Of a DNA stretch of 61,902 nt, positions 1-11,452 are shown piece by piece (positions within the stretch are counted from its first letter, which is position 1; each line of letters begins with the position of its first letter). The translations under genes and the position numbers were made by a program. Source of the stretch: Dimargaris cristalligena (lineage: Eukaryota; Kickxellomycota; Dimargaritomycetes; Dimargaritales; Dimargaritaceae). The notes under the pieces were generated by a model. The model was not told the origin of the DNA. It made no database searches and worked only from the letters and a program-made list of their open reading frames with translations. The stretch covers positions 1 through 61,902 of the forward strand of contig JANBQC010000091.1 of assembly GCA_027576995.1 (NCBI GenBank). Reading direction: 5' to 3'.

Positions 1-871
1 GAATTCGGTATGTTCCACCTAGGTTCCTCGAGCCCTCCAAACCCGACGTCCGGTGACCCATCCAATCCCGAGCATAGTGCGGGGCCCAGCCCCAGCCCTA
101 GTCCCGGGAGAGAGGTTCCTCAAACCACCGGCCCAACATATATACCATTCGGTACTTATAGAAGCGAATAGAGTGACTGAATTACATTGGCCACTGGCAA
201 TATCATCCATGCTTTTATACTGGCCATTGGCAATAGCGCAGCCATGTTAGTTGAATTACCAACTAGGCTTCGGCCTCAGCTATCTATGAGTGACCATCCT
301 AATGGATACAGCGCACTGTAGTAAACACAGAAGGACAGATGGAGGTGATAAAATGGAAATGGCGTTTATTTTTTCAAAAAAATAAAAACAAAACTCAAAA
401 AAATTGAAATTCCGAATAAAAGCGAGCCTAAGCTATGTTATCAAACAATATGGGGGGGGGGATAATAATCAATAGGGGGTTTTGAAATAGACCGAGGTTG
501 ATTAAGATGATGGCATGCGACCAGGTTAATAAATCCATCCATGATAGACCTCATGAGGGTATGTATATATTTAAATGTATAAACCGCAGTGTAAAGGAGA
601 AGGGTACTATGTGTGAAGCTGAAATGATAGGAATTGAAGGGGGGAAGGGATAGGTGAAGGAGGAAGGAAGAGGGGCCTGTTGGTCAAGAAACAATCAACA
701 AGGGCATTGGGAAATTTCGAAAAAATAATAATAATCCGGCATGCCTTGCCGCTCGACCCAGACCCGACGGACTCGTCAAACATAGTGATTAAACGAGGGG
801 GTTAGAAAGTAAACCCGAACCAAACCAAGATCAGACGAGATAAGGTGCGATAAAGAAGGCCGGGAGGCAAG
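1..871. other. Intergenic, no gene seen
   Basis: No convincing coding exon on either strand. The stretch holds a run of ten G near 451-460 and AT-rich sequence, and lies past the 3' end of the minus-strand ChAP gene, so part of it is probably that gene's 3' UTR. Confidence 0.5.
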
Positions 872-3800
872 CTACCACTCGGTACCCTCCATCTGGAACG
901 CCTGAGCAAAGGCAAAGTACCGCGTCACCAAACGGTGCAGCGGCGGCGCCAAGTTCATGGAAATCAGCACATTGTGAATTTTGGACAAGCCGTGCTCCCG
1001 AATTAACGTGGCCACATGGGCGGCGGTCGCTGAGGGGTAGACCATTTCGTTGTACCACCGTTCCTGGTAGATGGATAATTGCACCACGGCATTGAGGGCC
1101 ATTTGGAGGTTGCCCTCTTCGGTGTAGAGGGTCAGGAGCTGCAACCAGGGCTTGGGTGAAAACCGCTGTTGGACGCTGTGGATGTAGGCTTCCTTGGACT
1201 CGGCCTTGTAGAGGAGTCGCCAGGCCAGATCACCCAGGGCTTCCCATTCGGCTGCAGTGTGCCGGAAGGTCGACTGCGGGTTAGCTTGGGAGCGGTAGAT
1301 TTCTGACATGGAATCAATATAGGCCCGCAGATCTTCGTATAGCACCATGAATAAATTATCCAACCAGCGTTCGCACAGCCGCTTGTGGTGGATCGAACCA
1401 ATGGGGTCGCGGTGCGTGGCCGCAGTGGCCAGCGGGGGTTGCTTTTCCGGGAAAGCCTCGGCGAGGTCGGTCGGGCGAGTGGCGGACTCCATGACGATAG
1501 TTCCATTCCCGTTCTCGGCTTCCCGTTCCTCAATGTCGGCCGCCGTCGACTCGGGGCCAGTCGCAGTGGCAGTCAACAGGGTAGCGGCCGGAGCCGTGAG
1601 GGTCGCAGGGGATGGGTCAGCGGATGTGGGGCTATCGGGGGACCGGTCCTTCGGCGGAGGGGACGGTGGCACTTCCGAGTTATCGGCATGTATATCCACG
1701 CTTTCTAGCGATTGGTTGTCATCCAAATCCACGGATTCGGAAGGGGTGATGGGCTCAGTAGCAGCCGGCGCTTCATCGTCGCTGATCATAGCAACGTGGC
1801 TTTCCAGGCTCGCGGGGGGGACAAATGGCTTAGGTTCCACCGCGTCAAAAGCATCCTCAAAGGTATCATCCATGGAGTCGGTTTGGGCCATGGCGACCCC
1901 CAGTGGGCGGTCGTCGTCCAGGGCCAGATCCTCCAGCCGGCGATCCAGGTCCGACGTAAAGCCACCCGATGGGGAAGCGGGGGCGGGGTTGGACTGAGAG
2001 GGGACTGCCTCCGAGTCGGCTTGGGGATCCGTTGAGGTGGGGCCGCCATGGTTCGTTGGGGCGGCCGGTGGGGGGACCGCTTCCTCCCGGGCCTTCTGTT
2101 GCCGATATTCATCTTCCATCACGAATACCGACGAGCGGAGGCGCAGCAGCTCATCCCAGCCCACTTTCTTGACCAGCTGGGCCAGGAAGGCGTAGGCCTT
2201 GGCGAAAGTGCCCCGCAGACTGGGGGCCGGCAGCCGGAGCAAGTACGACTCGGAGGGGTCCACGGTTTTAGGTTCGTAATCGGAAAGGTCCATGACGGCA
2301 CTCAGGTCCATTTTGGTCGGAAGGTGAATTTTGGCCGACTGGGGCATACGGGGGTAGTCCTTATCGGTGAAAGTGAACATGGGGCAGGAATTCAGGGTAA
2401 GTAGGGCCAGTTCAAACTGATCGGACTCGATGTACATTTCGGTGAGTTTGGCCCAGGCCAGGAACTCGGAGGGAGCGGTTTTGACGGCAAACTTGGCCAG
2501 CTGGATAGCCGAATTGTACCTTTTCTTGCGCTTCAGGAAATCGGCCTGTGAGTGAAGCAGGGGGTAACTAGCCGGGTGTTTCTGGAGGGCTTCATGCAGA
2601 ATCTGAACTCCCTTGACCTCCTGGTTGGCCCCAAAATAGCAGTTGGCGAGCAGGGCACCAACCTCGGCGTCGCGGGCGTAGAGCGCTTTGAAAAACTCGG
2701 CCGCGGTATCAAACCGGCCGCAGTCTTCAAAGTACTTCATAAGGCCATCGTTGAGGTGGTTGCGTACGGTTGTGGTCATTTGGACTTCGGAGTTGGACCC
2801 TAGCTGCCAGCCTAATCCACGGGAAGGCATTGGGAGCGAGCACGGCAAACAGACGCAAAAGTATTAGTAAATGGGATTAAAAAGAGGTATTTAGACGGCA
2901 GTGGAAGGAATCCCAAGGAAACGTCAACTATCGACATAAATAGTGGCAATCATAGGAATGTATCTGGAGTAGTTCATCAGGAGGGGACGGCATTTCAATT
3001 AGTATCACCATCAACGTACCATTCCAGTAGAGGGCGCTGCATGATTCCAGAAATTTGTTTTCCATCGACAAAGATGTAATGGGATACACCCGGCGCAGTG
3101 CGTGCAGGCGGTACCCACTTTCTTCGGAATATAAGACGGCCCGCAACATGGCTGATACGTGGCACTCCTGCCAAATCTGGGGGGTAGGTTCCAGCCGTTC
3201 GCCGCGTGGGGTTACAATATAACAATCCACTCCGCCAGGGATTTTCACTTCAACACGAACGTCCACATGGGAGAATGCGTTGTAGCAGCTAATCACAATG
3301 TATAATATAGGGGAGAAGGGGGCCATAGATGCAGTAAGTAAGTGTACCTCTTGTATCTAACAATTGAATCGGCAATGCGTGGCTGGTAAATATATTCCCT
3401 TTCCATATCCGTAAAGTCTTAGTAAAGCCCCCGGACCTAGGTGATATTGCTGGACGGCTAAGGCGGTCTACTTACCAAAAAATACCTGATCGAATTTTCC
3501 AAGTCGAAGATTTGCTAAACCAGCCTTGGGTATCGTCAACGGAGTAAGTAAGCGAATTGATGTAAGCGGCTAAACTCGCGGACGACGAGGCATCCACTCC
3601 GAGCACATTATGGTAGGAACCCGTCTGGATGAGTCGAAGGGAGGTTTCAATGAAAGGGGAATGATGGGTTAGATAAAAATAATGGATGGAAACCCAACAG
3701 CAACTAATTAGGATTGAACCCTGACTGCCATTTAGCGAACATTATATATCATGGCGCTTACCTCGCGAGAAGCGGACTTGTTGGCGACGTTGACTTTGGT

Positions 3801-4100
3801 TACGTGACAAAGATCGGGGGGACCCAGATCGCGAAACGCCGCTAAATCGATCAAGGTGTAGGTTTCGGGGGGTGTAGGAGTCACCGATAGTGGTTTATAA
3901 ATATATATATATTTGTAAATTAGTTTTAATAAGTTAGGGGGATCGTTTTAGGGCGTCCTTAATGAGACCATGTAATGAGGAGAAACGAGTCAAGTTCGAT
4001 CAAGTTGCATATACTTACCCAGAGATTCTGTCCGAACGGACAGCGATTCCCCGAGCTCGTTTTCGAAAAACTCGGGCACGTCACGCAGGGTATCGGCCAT
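872..4100 (-). CDS. ChAP family exomer subunit (Chs6/Bch1/Bch2/Bud7-like)
   Basis: Cargo adaptor of the exomer coat, which together with Chs5 and Arf1 exports selected membrane proteins such as chitin synthase from the trans-Golgi to the cell surface in yeast. I spliced five exons by reading donors and acceptors: 4100-4019, 3841-3762, 3624-3476, 3288-3020 and 2811-872. All phases fit and give 839 residues. Diagnostic family stretches are seen: DLGPPDLCHVTKV (about 31-43), DASSSASLAAYIN (65-77), then FCCYNAFSHVDVRVEV and GWQLGSNSEVQM across exon joins. The TPR-like middle (LLANCYFGANQ, LLHSQADFLKRK) follows. A low-complexity acidic Ser/Pro/Thr insert lies around residues 432-668. The start ATG opens exon 1 (MADTLRDVPEF). 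Yeast members are roughly 720-765 residues, so the extra length is mostly this insert. Confidence 0.93.
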
Positions 4101-5806
4101 ATTCAAGTTGAGTCGTCAAGCTATTAATGCGACTCCAATGGGTCGATTAGTCGGGTATCTATGTAAGGATTGGGATTATTAAGACATGGTCCAGGAATGT
4201 ATCGCATAATCGAACCAAATGGTATAGGTTAGTTCGAAAATTGAGGTACTTGAAACCTCAAAAGATGGTGTATCAATTGGATTGGGCCGGTTATCCACGA
4301 TATTCGGGCAGACACGTTCCCGCTGGGATCCTTTCGAGCTGGCGGAGGTGTGCGCATTAGAGAGCCAGCCGGAAAGGAAAGAAATCACACATAACCCAAT
4401 GTGGCCTTTCGGGGGAAGTGGCTCCGGGGACATCCGAGCGGCCGGATGCGTGGAGCCAAGACTGTCGTCATCCGACTGGGCCTTACGAGATGAACAAAGT
4501 AGAGTACGTACGAGATGGGCAATGCAGTTTGGGTTGGGCACGATAAATGACTGAGCGGGGCTACTTGAAAGAGAACGCCTGGACAATCGAAGAGTCAAGA
4601 AACCGAAGGAGGAGAAGCAGGCTAGGCAAACAAGCTGGTAAGATGAGGAAGAAGGAAGTAGTAGGCAACACGCGGGAGGAATTCAGAGAGTTCCGGGCCA
4701 AGTAAAGCAGAAGGACGGGGAGTAGTTTGGCCAATTGAGTGAGGTAAGGGGAGTTAAGTTCAGTTGGTTTCCTCGTGGCCTGCTGGTTTAACGTAGCCAG
4801 CCGCTCTTCTCCCACTAAGAAATTCTTAGCCAAGATGAGAGAGAGAGAGAGAGAGAGAGTTGGCTGGAGCCCAGCCATACATACCTTCTATTTCGTATGT
4901 TCTTTCTTTTCTTAATGATAGGACTGACAGGGCTGGTAAACCAACAGTTCCTCCCCCCTTCATCTATTTTATGGCCTGTATATTGAGCCCCGGCTGGTTA
5001 AAATTACACTAAGGTAAACTCTAGTATCCACGCTAGGCTGAAGGTTAAGTGGACTTAGGCCAGCTAGCTACACCTGGCACGTTTAGACCCCGAGATATTG
5101 CAGTTGGGTATTAACGGGGTGCCTCACACTCCCCCCAGTATTTCCCCAACAGGCCATTAGGCCGGCCATATATTGTGAGGATGGGCCACGCCGATCAGTG
5201 GTCACTCCGACCTTTCTACAATGACCGATTCCATCTCCCAATCCTTAATACACTAAAGTGCTGAACCCACTTAAAAAATTAAGTGCAATGGGCGACTCTC
5301 CATCAATCCGACTAAGTATAATTTAAGTCTACATTAAAATTGAAGATAAATGGCACAGGAAGGGCTAATAAGTTATAGGGCTATAAACATACACAGGACA
5401 GTATCAGTGGTGCATAGTAATCAAAGATATATAATAATAGGGTTTGGGCGATTAAATATAAAGTGGGGTGGTCGAGGAATTCCTCGCCAACATACCAACA
5501 ACAGGCACGAATTAGGGGGGACTATCCCCCTCTATGCATCCATAATCCGAAATAAATCCCGTACTAAGGTACTCGAAAACATTTTAAGGCTCGATTAGCA
5601 ATGAAGCCATGAAAAAAGAAGGTCGACTATGGGATAGCTCCGCGGGCAGGGATGAGATATGGGGTAGGAGCAGCAATCACCAGGTACTATCAGCCATCAT
5701 TATCATCATCATCCTGCAGGCTACACCGTCAATTAGAAGTAAGAGGCAGTAGAGAATCTGCTGGAGGTATCCCATCATGCATGATGATGGACCCAGAAAG
5801 GAAGTT
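4101..5806. other. Intergenic with (GA)n tract
   Basis: Upstream of the ChAP gene and downstream of the ceramidase gene. The open frames here (for example minus 4179-4598) match no family I know and lack exon signals. A (GA)n run of about 11 units lies at 4837-4859. No gene is called. Confidence 0.5.
4837..4859. repeat. (GA)n microsatellite
   Basis: Uninterrupted GA dinucleotide run, about 11 units, in the spacer upstream of the ChAP gene. Similar tracts occur at 23204, 34723, 37189, 39516 and 56008. Confidence 0.9.
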
Positions 5807-7735
5807 TTAAAGGAAGTCCTTTTCATCGAGGCGATGGTGAAGCACAGGCAGAATATTCCGAAGGTATTTGATTTCGTATTTGTGGTGTTTGCGCAGGTAG
5901 AACAGACGCATTGACTGAGTGAGCAGGATAAAGCCGTAGCACCCGACAGCCGTCAGAGCGTGCCACCAGCCGTGGAACTGCAGCACCACGGCCCATGGCA
6001 TACCCACGGTGTGACGCAGCTCCTGCAGTGCCGAGCAAAAGGCGTTGTCCAGGTTCCACATGGCGAACCCACTCAGAAAGGTGCAAGTGCTGAACCGCGC
6101 CAGTCGGGAAAGCTGGCGCTTGTATTCACCCTCGGGGATACGGCCCAGTAGCTGGACGATACGCAGTAGGATGACCACCATCTCCAAGCCGTAGGCTACT
6201 TGGTGGAACACGGGGTTGGGGCTTGAGATGTACGTGAAGGTGACGAAGACGCAGTAGGCCAGCAGTCCGGCGATAAGTTTGGCATTGTATTTCCGGGTAC
6301 TGTCCATCTCGATCCTGGTGGGTGAAATAAAGCAAGGGTATTAGAAATTGTGGGTTTGCCGGTTAGTCATAGGGAGGAAACTCGGATCATCAGCCCAGGG
6401 ATCAGGTAATTGGGGGCCTCCTCTATAGGCAATTTAACTTACAAGGCGTAGAGGCAAATACAAGTGGCGTAGATCACTATAGGGCAGGCGGGATAAAGAA
6501 TACAGTATGGCTGGGGTTAGTGGTACATCCTTCGGCTACCAGTTAACATGGAAAATTTGAGGCACCCAACAAAGTAGGGGCGAAGCAAAGGCGTTTGTTC
6601 CGAGGGTTAGGGCCAGGGTACTTACTAGGTAATTCGTCCATCAACTGCATCTCGAAATGCAGGGTGGTGTGGAACAGACAGCTAGGCATCGAATAATGCG
6701 GCAGATAAGGATAGAAAGCAATCGAGTTAGTGTCAGGGAATGGGGTAGGTGTTAGTGCATCCGCTCCGAAGTTTGTACTAAGAAGGATTGCGGACTAATG
6801 GGTTGAGAAGGCAGCCTAAAAAAATAGATATCCAGGGGGAGGGGTGTACCTTACCTGCCAATTCCCACCAGTAGCATCCCGGCGTAGCACACGGCGAAGC
6901 GGGTTTCCATTTGGTATTTGCGAATAAAATAGATCCCGAGAGCGGCCAGGCCGACTGTTAGAAAGCGGAATGAGGATGGTACATATCATTAGGGGCGATT
7001 AGTATGGCGATGTCTGACCACACAAGCAGGTTTAATGAGCAGGAAATCAATAAATTAGAATAGAATAGATAAACAGGGAATACCCCCAAAGGGGGTCTCT
7101 CTGACGCAGGGGCGGGTAAAATGAACTTACGGTAGCAAGTGTTGGTCATGGTGTTCCAAAACTCGGCTACATAGGGGCTGGTCAGGTAGTTCTCCTGAAG
7201 GTATTCGGGGAGGGATGATAATCATTAAGGGGAACAGATGTTGAAGGAGCTTGGGTTTAGATTCTACATGTAGCTTTAGTGAATGGGTGATTAGCACCAG
7301 AATAACACGCCATGAATGATAATCCCGCCGATATGAATACGGTCCCAAATCAGCCAATTACTACTTACCTCACACCAATCAAGAGTAGACGTTCTGGGGG
7401 GAATAGATAGATATAAGCAATAAATATGGAAAGAAAGAGCGGATTGATTAAACAAGAGAATGAGAGATATATAAGTAGATAGATAAAAATGGCGGGAATG
7501 CTTAAAACAAAGAGTATATGCGCATACAAGCGCCTTCCATGATACCCCGATTCACTTTATTCATACTGGTCTGGTCAGAACCATAGCCAATACTAACTGC
7601 CTAGAGTCGATAAAGTACAGTTCGCGAAGTAGACCCTACAGGTACTTACGGTGGGCCCCAGTATTGCAGGGGAGGGTCCTCGAGGAAAACGGCAGGGCCC
7701 TCGGGGGCGGCCTGGAAGGAATCGTTGGGGTTCAT
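5807..7735 (-). CDS. ACER: Alkaline ceramidase (ACER/YPC1/YDC1 family)
   Basis: Integral ER/Golgi membrane hydrolase that cleaves ceramide or phytoceramide to a long-chain base and a fatty acid. Seven exons fit in phase: 7735-7650, 7393-7369, 7194-7131, 6954-6855, 6681-6626, 6476-6443 and 6314-5807, giving 290 residues. The N-terminus reads YWGPPTSTLDWCEENYL then AEFWNT, the family signature. The metal and catalytic residues known in human ACER3 are all present with the right spacing: Ser92, His96 and Asp107 in SCLFHTTLHFEMQLMDELP, and His236 and His240 in FHGWWH. Several hydrophobic segments agree with a seven-helix membrane protein. Exon 2 is only 25 nt and exon 6 only 34 nt. Start ATG (MNPNDSFQ) is the only plausible one in exon 1. 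Confidence 0.94.
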
Positions 7736-8933
7736 GGTGCCGGGAGCAATCAAGTAGGGATGCTGGAAGCGAATGGGGGTACTAGAGCAAACCAGGCTAA
7801 GCCAAACACGGAGAGAATGGGGGGAAGAAAAGGTGGAAATCAGGCGGAACCAAGGGCCAAGTAAAAAACTACGCGAGGGTGGGGAAAGAGAACGAAGGAG
7901 AAAGAAGAGGAGAAGAAGAGGCAGGGAAGGTAATCCGAATAAGTAAGTGGGTAACTGGAGATGCGTCGACTACCACAGGAGGGGAGAAGGGGGAATAGAC
8001 AAGGGGCAAAAGGACGACTATTAACTAAACCAACCACCCTTTCTTAGAATTGGGCTGCTATATCTTACCTGTTGTGTAGAAAAGGCTGTGGGCGGGTTTT
8101 GGATACCACCGGGTTAAACTATGCGGTGAAAAGTGGGTGGGAGTTTTATACGCTTCGGACTAAGGTAAGACAAAACCCCGGGTTCCTGGATAAACTTGCA
8201 GGGGCCGTGCAGTAAATAAGTAAGTATTATAGTGTACTCTATATATCACGTCTGGTCTCTCTTTGTTCAGTGACCACGCAAAACCCCCGAAAAAAATGGA
8301 TCCCAATCGACGAGCGTGTGTGTTAGGGGTTCACTCCTCCACTGGAATGGATATATAAATAGCAGGGTCTGTTCAAACTAAAAATCATACAACTGTGGAA
8401 TCACAAACAACCATCAACACTGCTCAAAAAGCCACCATGCAGCCAAAAAAGGGGGAATGGGGGTTGGTAAACGAAAACTAGTAGAAAGGTCCGGACGCGC
8501 TAGCAGGGGCTGAATACAAATATATATATAATGTAGATGTGAAATAGGAAGGAATTGCAAGTAAAGGCATCGGTGAGAGATTATCCATTGAGCTGGCCCA
8601 CGTAATCATCTATGACGACGACTCACTTTCCTATTGTTCAATGGGGGTTTTTCCTCGGATGTCTTTCTCACATTTAGGTATGTGTCCTTTTTCTTATATG
8701 TATATAGAGTGGTTTGGTGGAATTAGGGGCCATTGGCCAATAAACAAACACCCTTCCTAACCTCCGGTTCTTGGCGGCGATACTCCGGACCCCATGTTGC
8801 TAAATGACGAGGCACATGTGCCATTATCATCTACAAATCACTGAAATGCACCAGCTGATTCCGGCGAAGGGACAATGTTCTTCTTATTTTATATGATGGA
8901 AAGCAATTCGTTAGCCGAGTAATTTGATATTTA
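7736..8933. other. Intergenic, ceramidase promoter side
   Basis: Upstream region of the ceramidase gene. On the plus strand a TATA-like ATATATAAATAG near 8349 is followed by GCCACCATG at about 8431-8439, opening a 10-codon run (MQPKKGEWGL) that ends at a possible GTAAAC donor. I could not find further exons, so no gene is called. Confidence 0.35.
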
Positions 8934-9081
8934 TATGGGTGGAATTCAGTGCAGATGTATAAGGTTTTGAATAATACGCGTATGGGAAAATACATGAGAG
9001 ATCCATTATTAACCAGTGGTTTTTTGCCTCATCCAACGGATTTATATCCGTTATACAGTCTGGTTGAACCTTTTTCCCATA
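8934..9081. repeat. MITE-like element, copy A
   Basis: About 148 bp starting TATGGGTGGAATTCAG and ending in an imperfect inverted copy that finishes CCCATA. It shares the interior stretch TTTTTTGCCTCATC with the other copies in this window. The outer TA on each side is consistent with a TA target duplication. It is more diverged than copies B, E and F. No coding capacity. Confidence 0.7.
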
Positions 9082-9255
9082 TATATCCCACTGCTAGGAG
9101 AGGCATCCTCTACGGTACTCACCCAGCCACGTCACGTGATAATTAAATTACCGATAAAATAGGCACCTTAAACTATATGGCTTAAATCGGAGGGGTGCAT
9201 AATACCAGCAGCTGTAGTATAGTGGTGCACGGTCTTAGTGGAAGTGCCACTTTAA

Positions 9256-9397
9256 TATGGGTGAAGTTCAGCTTGGTTGTATAGGGGTTTAACCGATATG
9301 TGTATGGGAAAATTGGTGGGATGTTTATTTTCAACCAACAGTATTTGCCTCATCAAATGGATTTTTCGTTATACAGCCTTGTTGAACTACTCCCATA
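9256..9397. repeat. MITE-like element, copy B
   Basis: A 142-bp element with terminal inverted repeats of about 30 bp (TATGGGTGAAGTTCAG at the left; CTACTCCCATA at the right). It differs from copy E at only about ten positions and has exactly the same length as copies E and F, so these three look like one recent subfamily. No open frame of its own; probably mobilised in trans by a TA-targeting transposase, not seen here. Confidence 0.8.
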
Positions 9398-9861
9398 TCC
9401 AAGATTGTTTCACTCATAGCAATACAGGAGAGTTCAGCCGTAAAAGACAACTCGACACATGTTGAATAGACTGGACTCTACTGGATAATAGCGAATTCCC
9501 CTATTGCTTATAGTTTCAAAGCCTCCTTCCTATACGACTATACAGCTATACTGGACTGCGCTATTCCTAACCAACACCCAGTAACATCATCATCACCCCC
9601 ACTGGAAGAATATCCCACCACGGGGATATATCTTACACTAAAATTGGCACTCCTGCTCCCCCAACCTAGCCTCCCAAACCAAAATGGCACCCACCCACTA
9701 GAAAGACCAAGCGGAATCTCCCTCCCTATACCAATCCAGCTAATGGAGCCGATTCGTTAATTATCTTCAACCCACTCATCGTGGATTCCACCCCCCATTC
9801 TCCGCCTATAATCAATCAATCCTTCCCTCTTTTATATTTTTTTATTTAATTACCCGTCGCC
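9398..9861. promoter_or_regulatory. NDUFA1 upstream region
   Basis: AT-rich, with pyrimidine tracts. TTTTATATTTTTTTAT near 9831-9845 sits just before the NDUFA1 start and could serve as a core promoter or 5' UTR. Nothing coding seen. Confidence 0.35.
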
Positions 9862-10361
9862 ATGCCTCTTCCGTTTGAAGCCGTAGTCCCCTTCGCCATC
9901 ATCGCCGGTCTCATTTCCGTAACCGGTTACGGCTTGATGGCCACCCAGCGTATGGGCAATGCCGGCAAGGTAGGTTAGAACGCTCTTAGGATTGGCTATC
10001 AGGTCACTCCCACCAAATGGTCAACGGCCAACGATCGGGTGAAGTTCGTTCCTCCTCCCCAAAAACAGCCTACCGGAGTTGGTTTGTATCTTCACTCGCT
10101 GTTGTTTTTTACCCTCGCTCTCTACCTACTGGCCCTAACTCCCCCCCCCCGTGTTGTATATCCAACTCCTTACGTTTCACGCGCATCCCATTAATACCTG
10201 CCCTTGACTAGCCCCGCCGCCACGACGTCGGTGAGTGGGAACTGAAAATGATGGAACGCGACCGCCGTCTAACCGGCAGCGCCAGTATTCAGAGCGACAA
10301 CCCTATTGCGCCACCAGAGTTTGCCGTGAACAGCGTCTGGCATATCCACAAGAACATTTAG
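9862..10361 (+). CDS. NDUFA1: NADH:ubiquinone oxidoreductase subunit NDUFA1 (MWFE)
   Basis: Accessory subunit of mitochondrial complex I, anchored in the inner membrane by one helix and needed for assembly of the membrane arm. Two exons, 9862-9969 and 10212-10361, give 85 residues in phase. The N-terminal hydrophobic segment (VPFAIIAGLISVTGYGL, about 8-24) is followed by a basic region and the family signature WELKMMERDRRLTGS around 44-58, then SVWHIHKNI at the end. Fungal members are of similar size. The gene is too short to stand out as an open frame and is recognised from this motif. Its presence implies that the organism has a proton-pumping complex I. Confidence 0.88.
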
Positions 10362-11452
10362 GCCGCTCCTTTTTCTCAGTCGACTCCTATTATCTTACCC
10401 AAAAGGCCACTCACTCCCCCACACAGTCCCTGAAGAAACTGCCTACTTTTTACCTGTACCATATTCTTGGTCCGGCTAGTTTATCCCCGTGCCCTCAAGA
10501 ATGGATCCCTTTTCAACTTATTGGCCTTTTATTACTATTACTTTCTTTTCATTGCGTTGAATTTTACCCGCCGCGTATTTATATTTATAAAAGCCCTCTT
10601 ACTTGACAGATGTTAACCAGTGTCGGTGCTTTAGTCTGGATTGCTCCTATTTTGGGTCTTTCCGGCGGCGATGCTTTATTTGGCCCTGAGAAAAAGGGGG
10701 CGGGCTATGTATATGGGTTATAGGCAGAAAATACTAAGCTGAGTGAGAGGGATTTCAGATAATTTATCACGTGACTTAGTGTAGGACCAGACAGCTTCCC
10801 TTACGATTGATTGATTTTATTCGGAAAAGAGTGGCATAGGTAGATATAATATAATAAACCATTTAAACTGGCGCAGTTCTTTGGTCAGCCTTTTTAGCAG
10901 CAGCACCACCACCACAACCTATGGAAAAAAAACAGGAAAATACAGGAAATAATAAAAAAAAAGCCAACCTCCTCCTCCTCTGCCAACCGTAAGGGATTCC
11001 TCTACCAACCCTTTGGCTGCAGGGCGTAAGTGCCGCCCAAGCAATAAGTGTGTGTGGTGGTGGCTTTCTACCCGCAAATACCCTTTCCAGTGTAGTCTCT
11101 TTAGCGTTTTCGTTGACTATACTACTGGGCAAAAAACCCACTTGGCTAGACTAGACTAGAGCAAAGTGCCCTTCTCTTGATTCAGACATTGCTTCATCCC
11201 TTTACATATTCACTCCACCGACTCTCTTTTCTATCTATCTATCTACAGGTGAGTAGCAGCGACAATATAGTGCCGCCCTTGCTTACAACCATTTCCCCTT
11301 CGTTGGAAGCCTTTACCCCTGTGCCCGATCCTTTCCCTGCGCATTGGGATAGCTGACCTATTTAAACGGCCCTTTGCTTTTCTAACTGACCTTCCTTCTA
11401 CATCAACTACCCCCTGCTTCAACACTCAGTCACCGACATAGACCGCCTCACC
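10362..11452. other. Intergenic with a possible orphan mini-frame
   Basis: Between NDUFA1 and SRP40. At 10612-10725 (+) a 37-codon frame MLTSVGALVWIAPILG... directly follows a TTGACAG that could be an acceptor; it has one hydrophobic segment and ends in TAG. It could be a small membrane protein or chance. A CTAT repeat lies near 11230-11245 just before the SRP40 promoter. No other gene seen. Confidence 0.35.

Noticed and set aside
4179..4598. 139-codon minus frame upstream of the ChAP gene
   Set aside because: No family resemblance, mixed composition and overlap with an equally open plus frame; no splice or promoter context.
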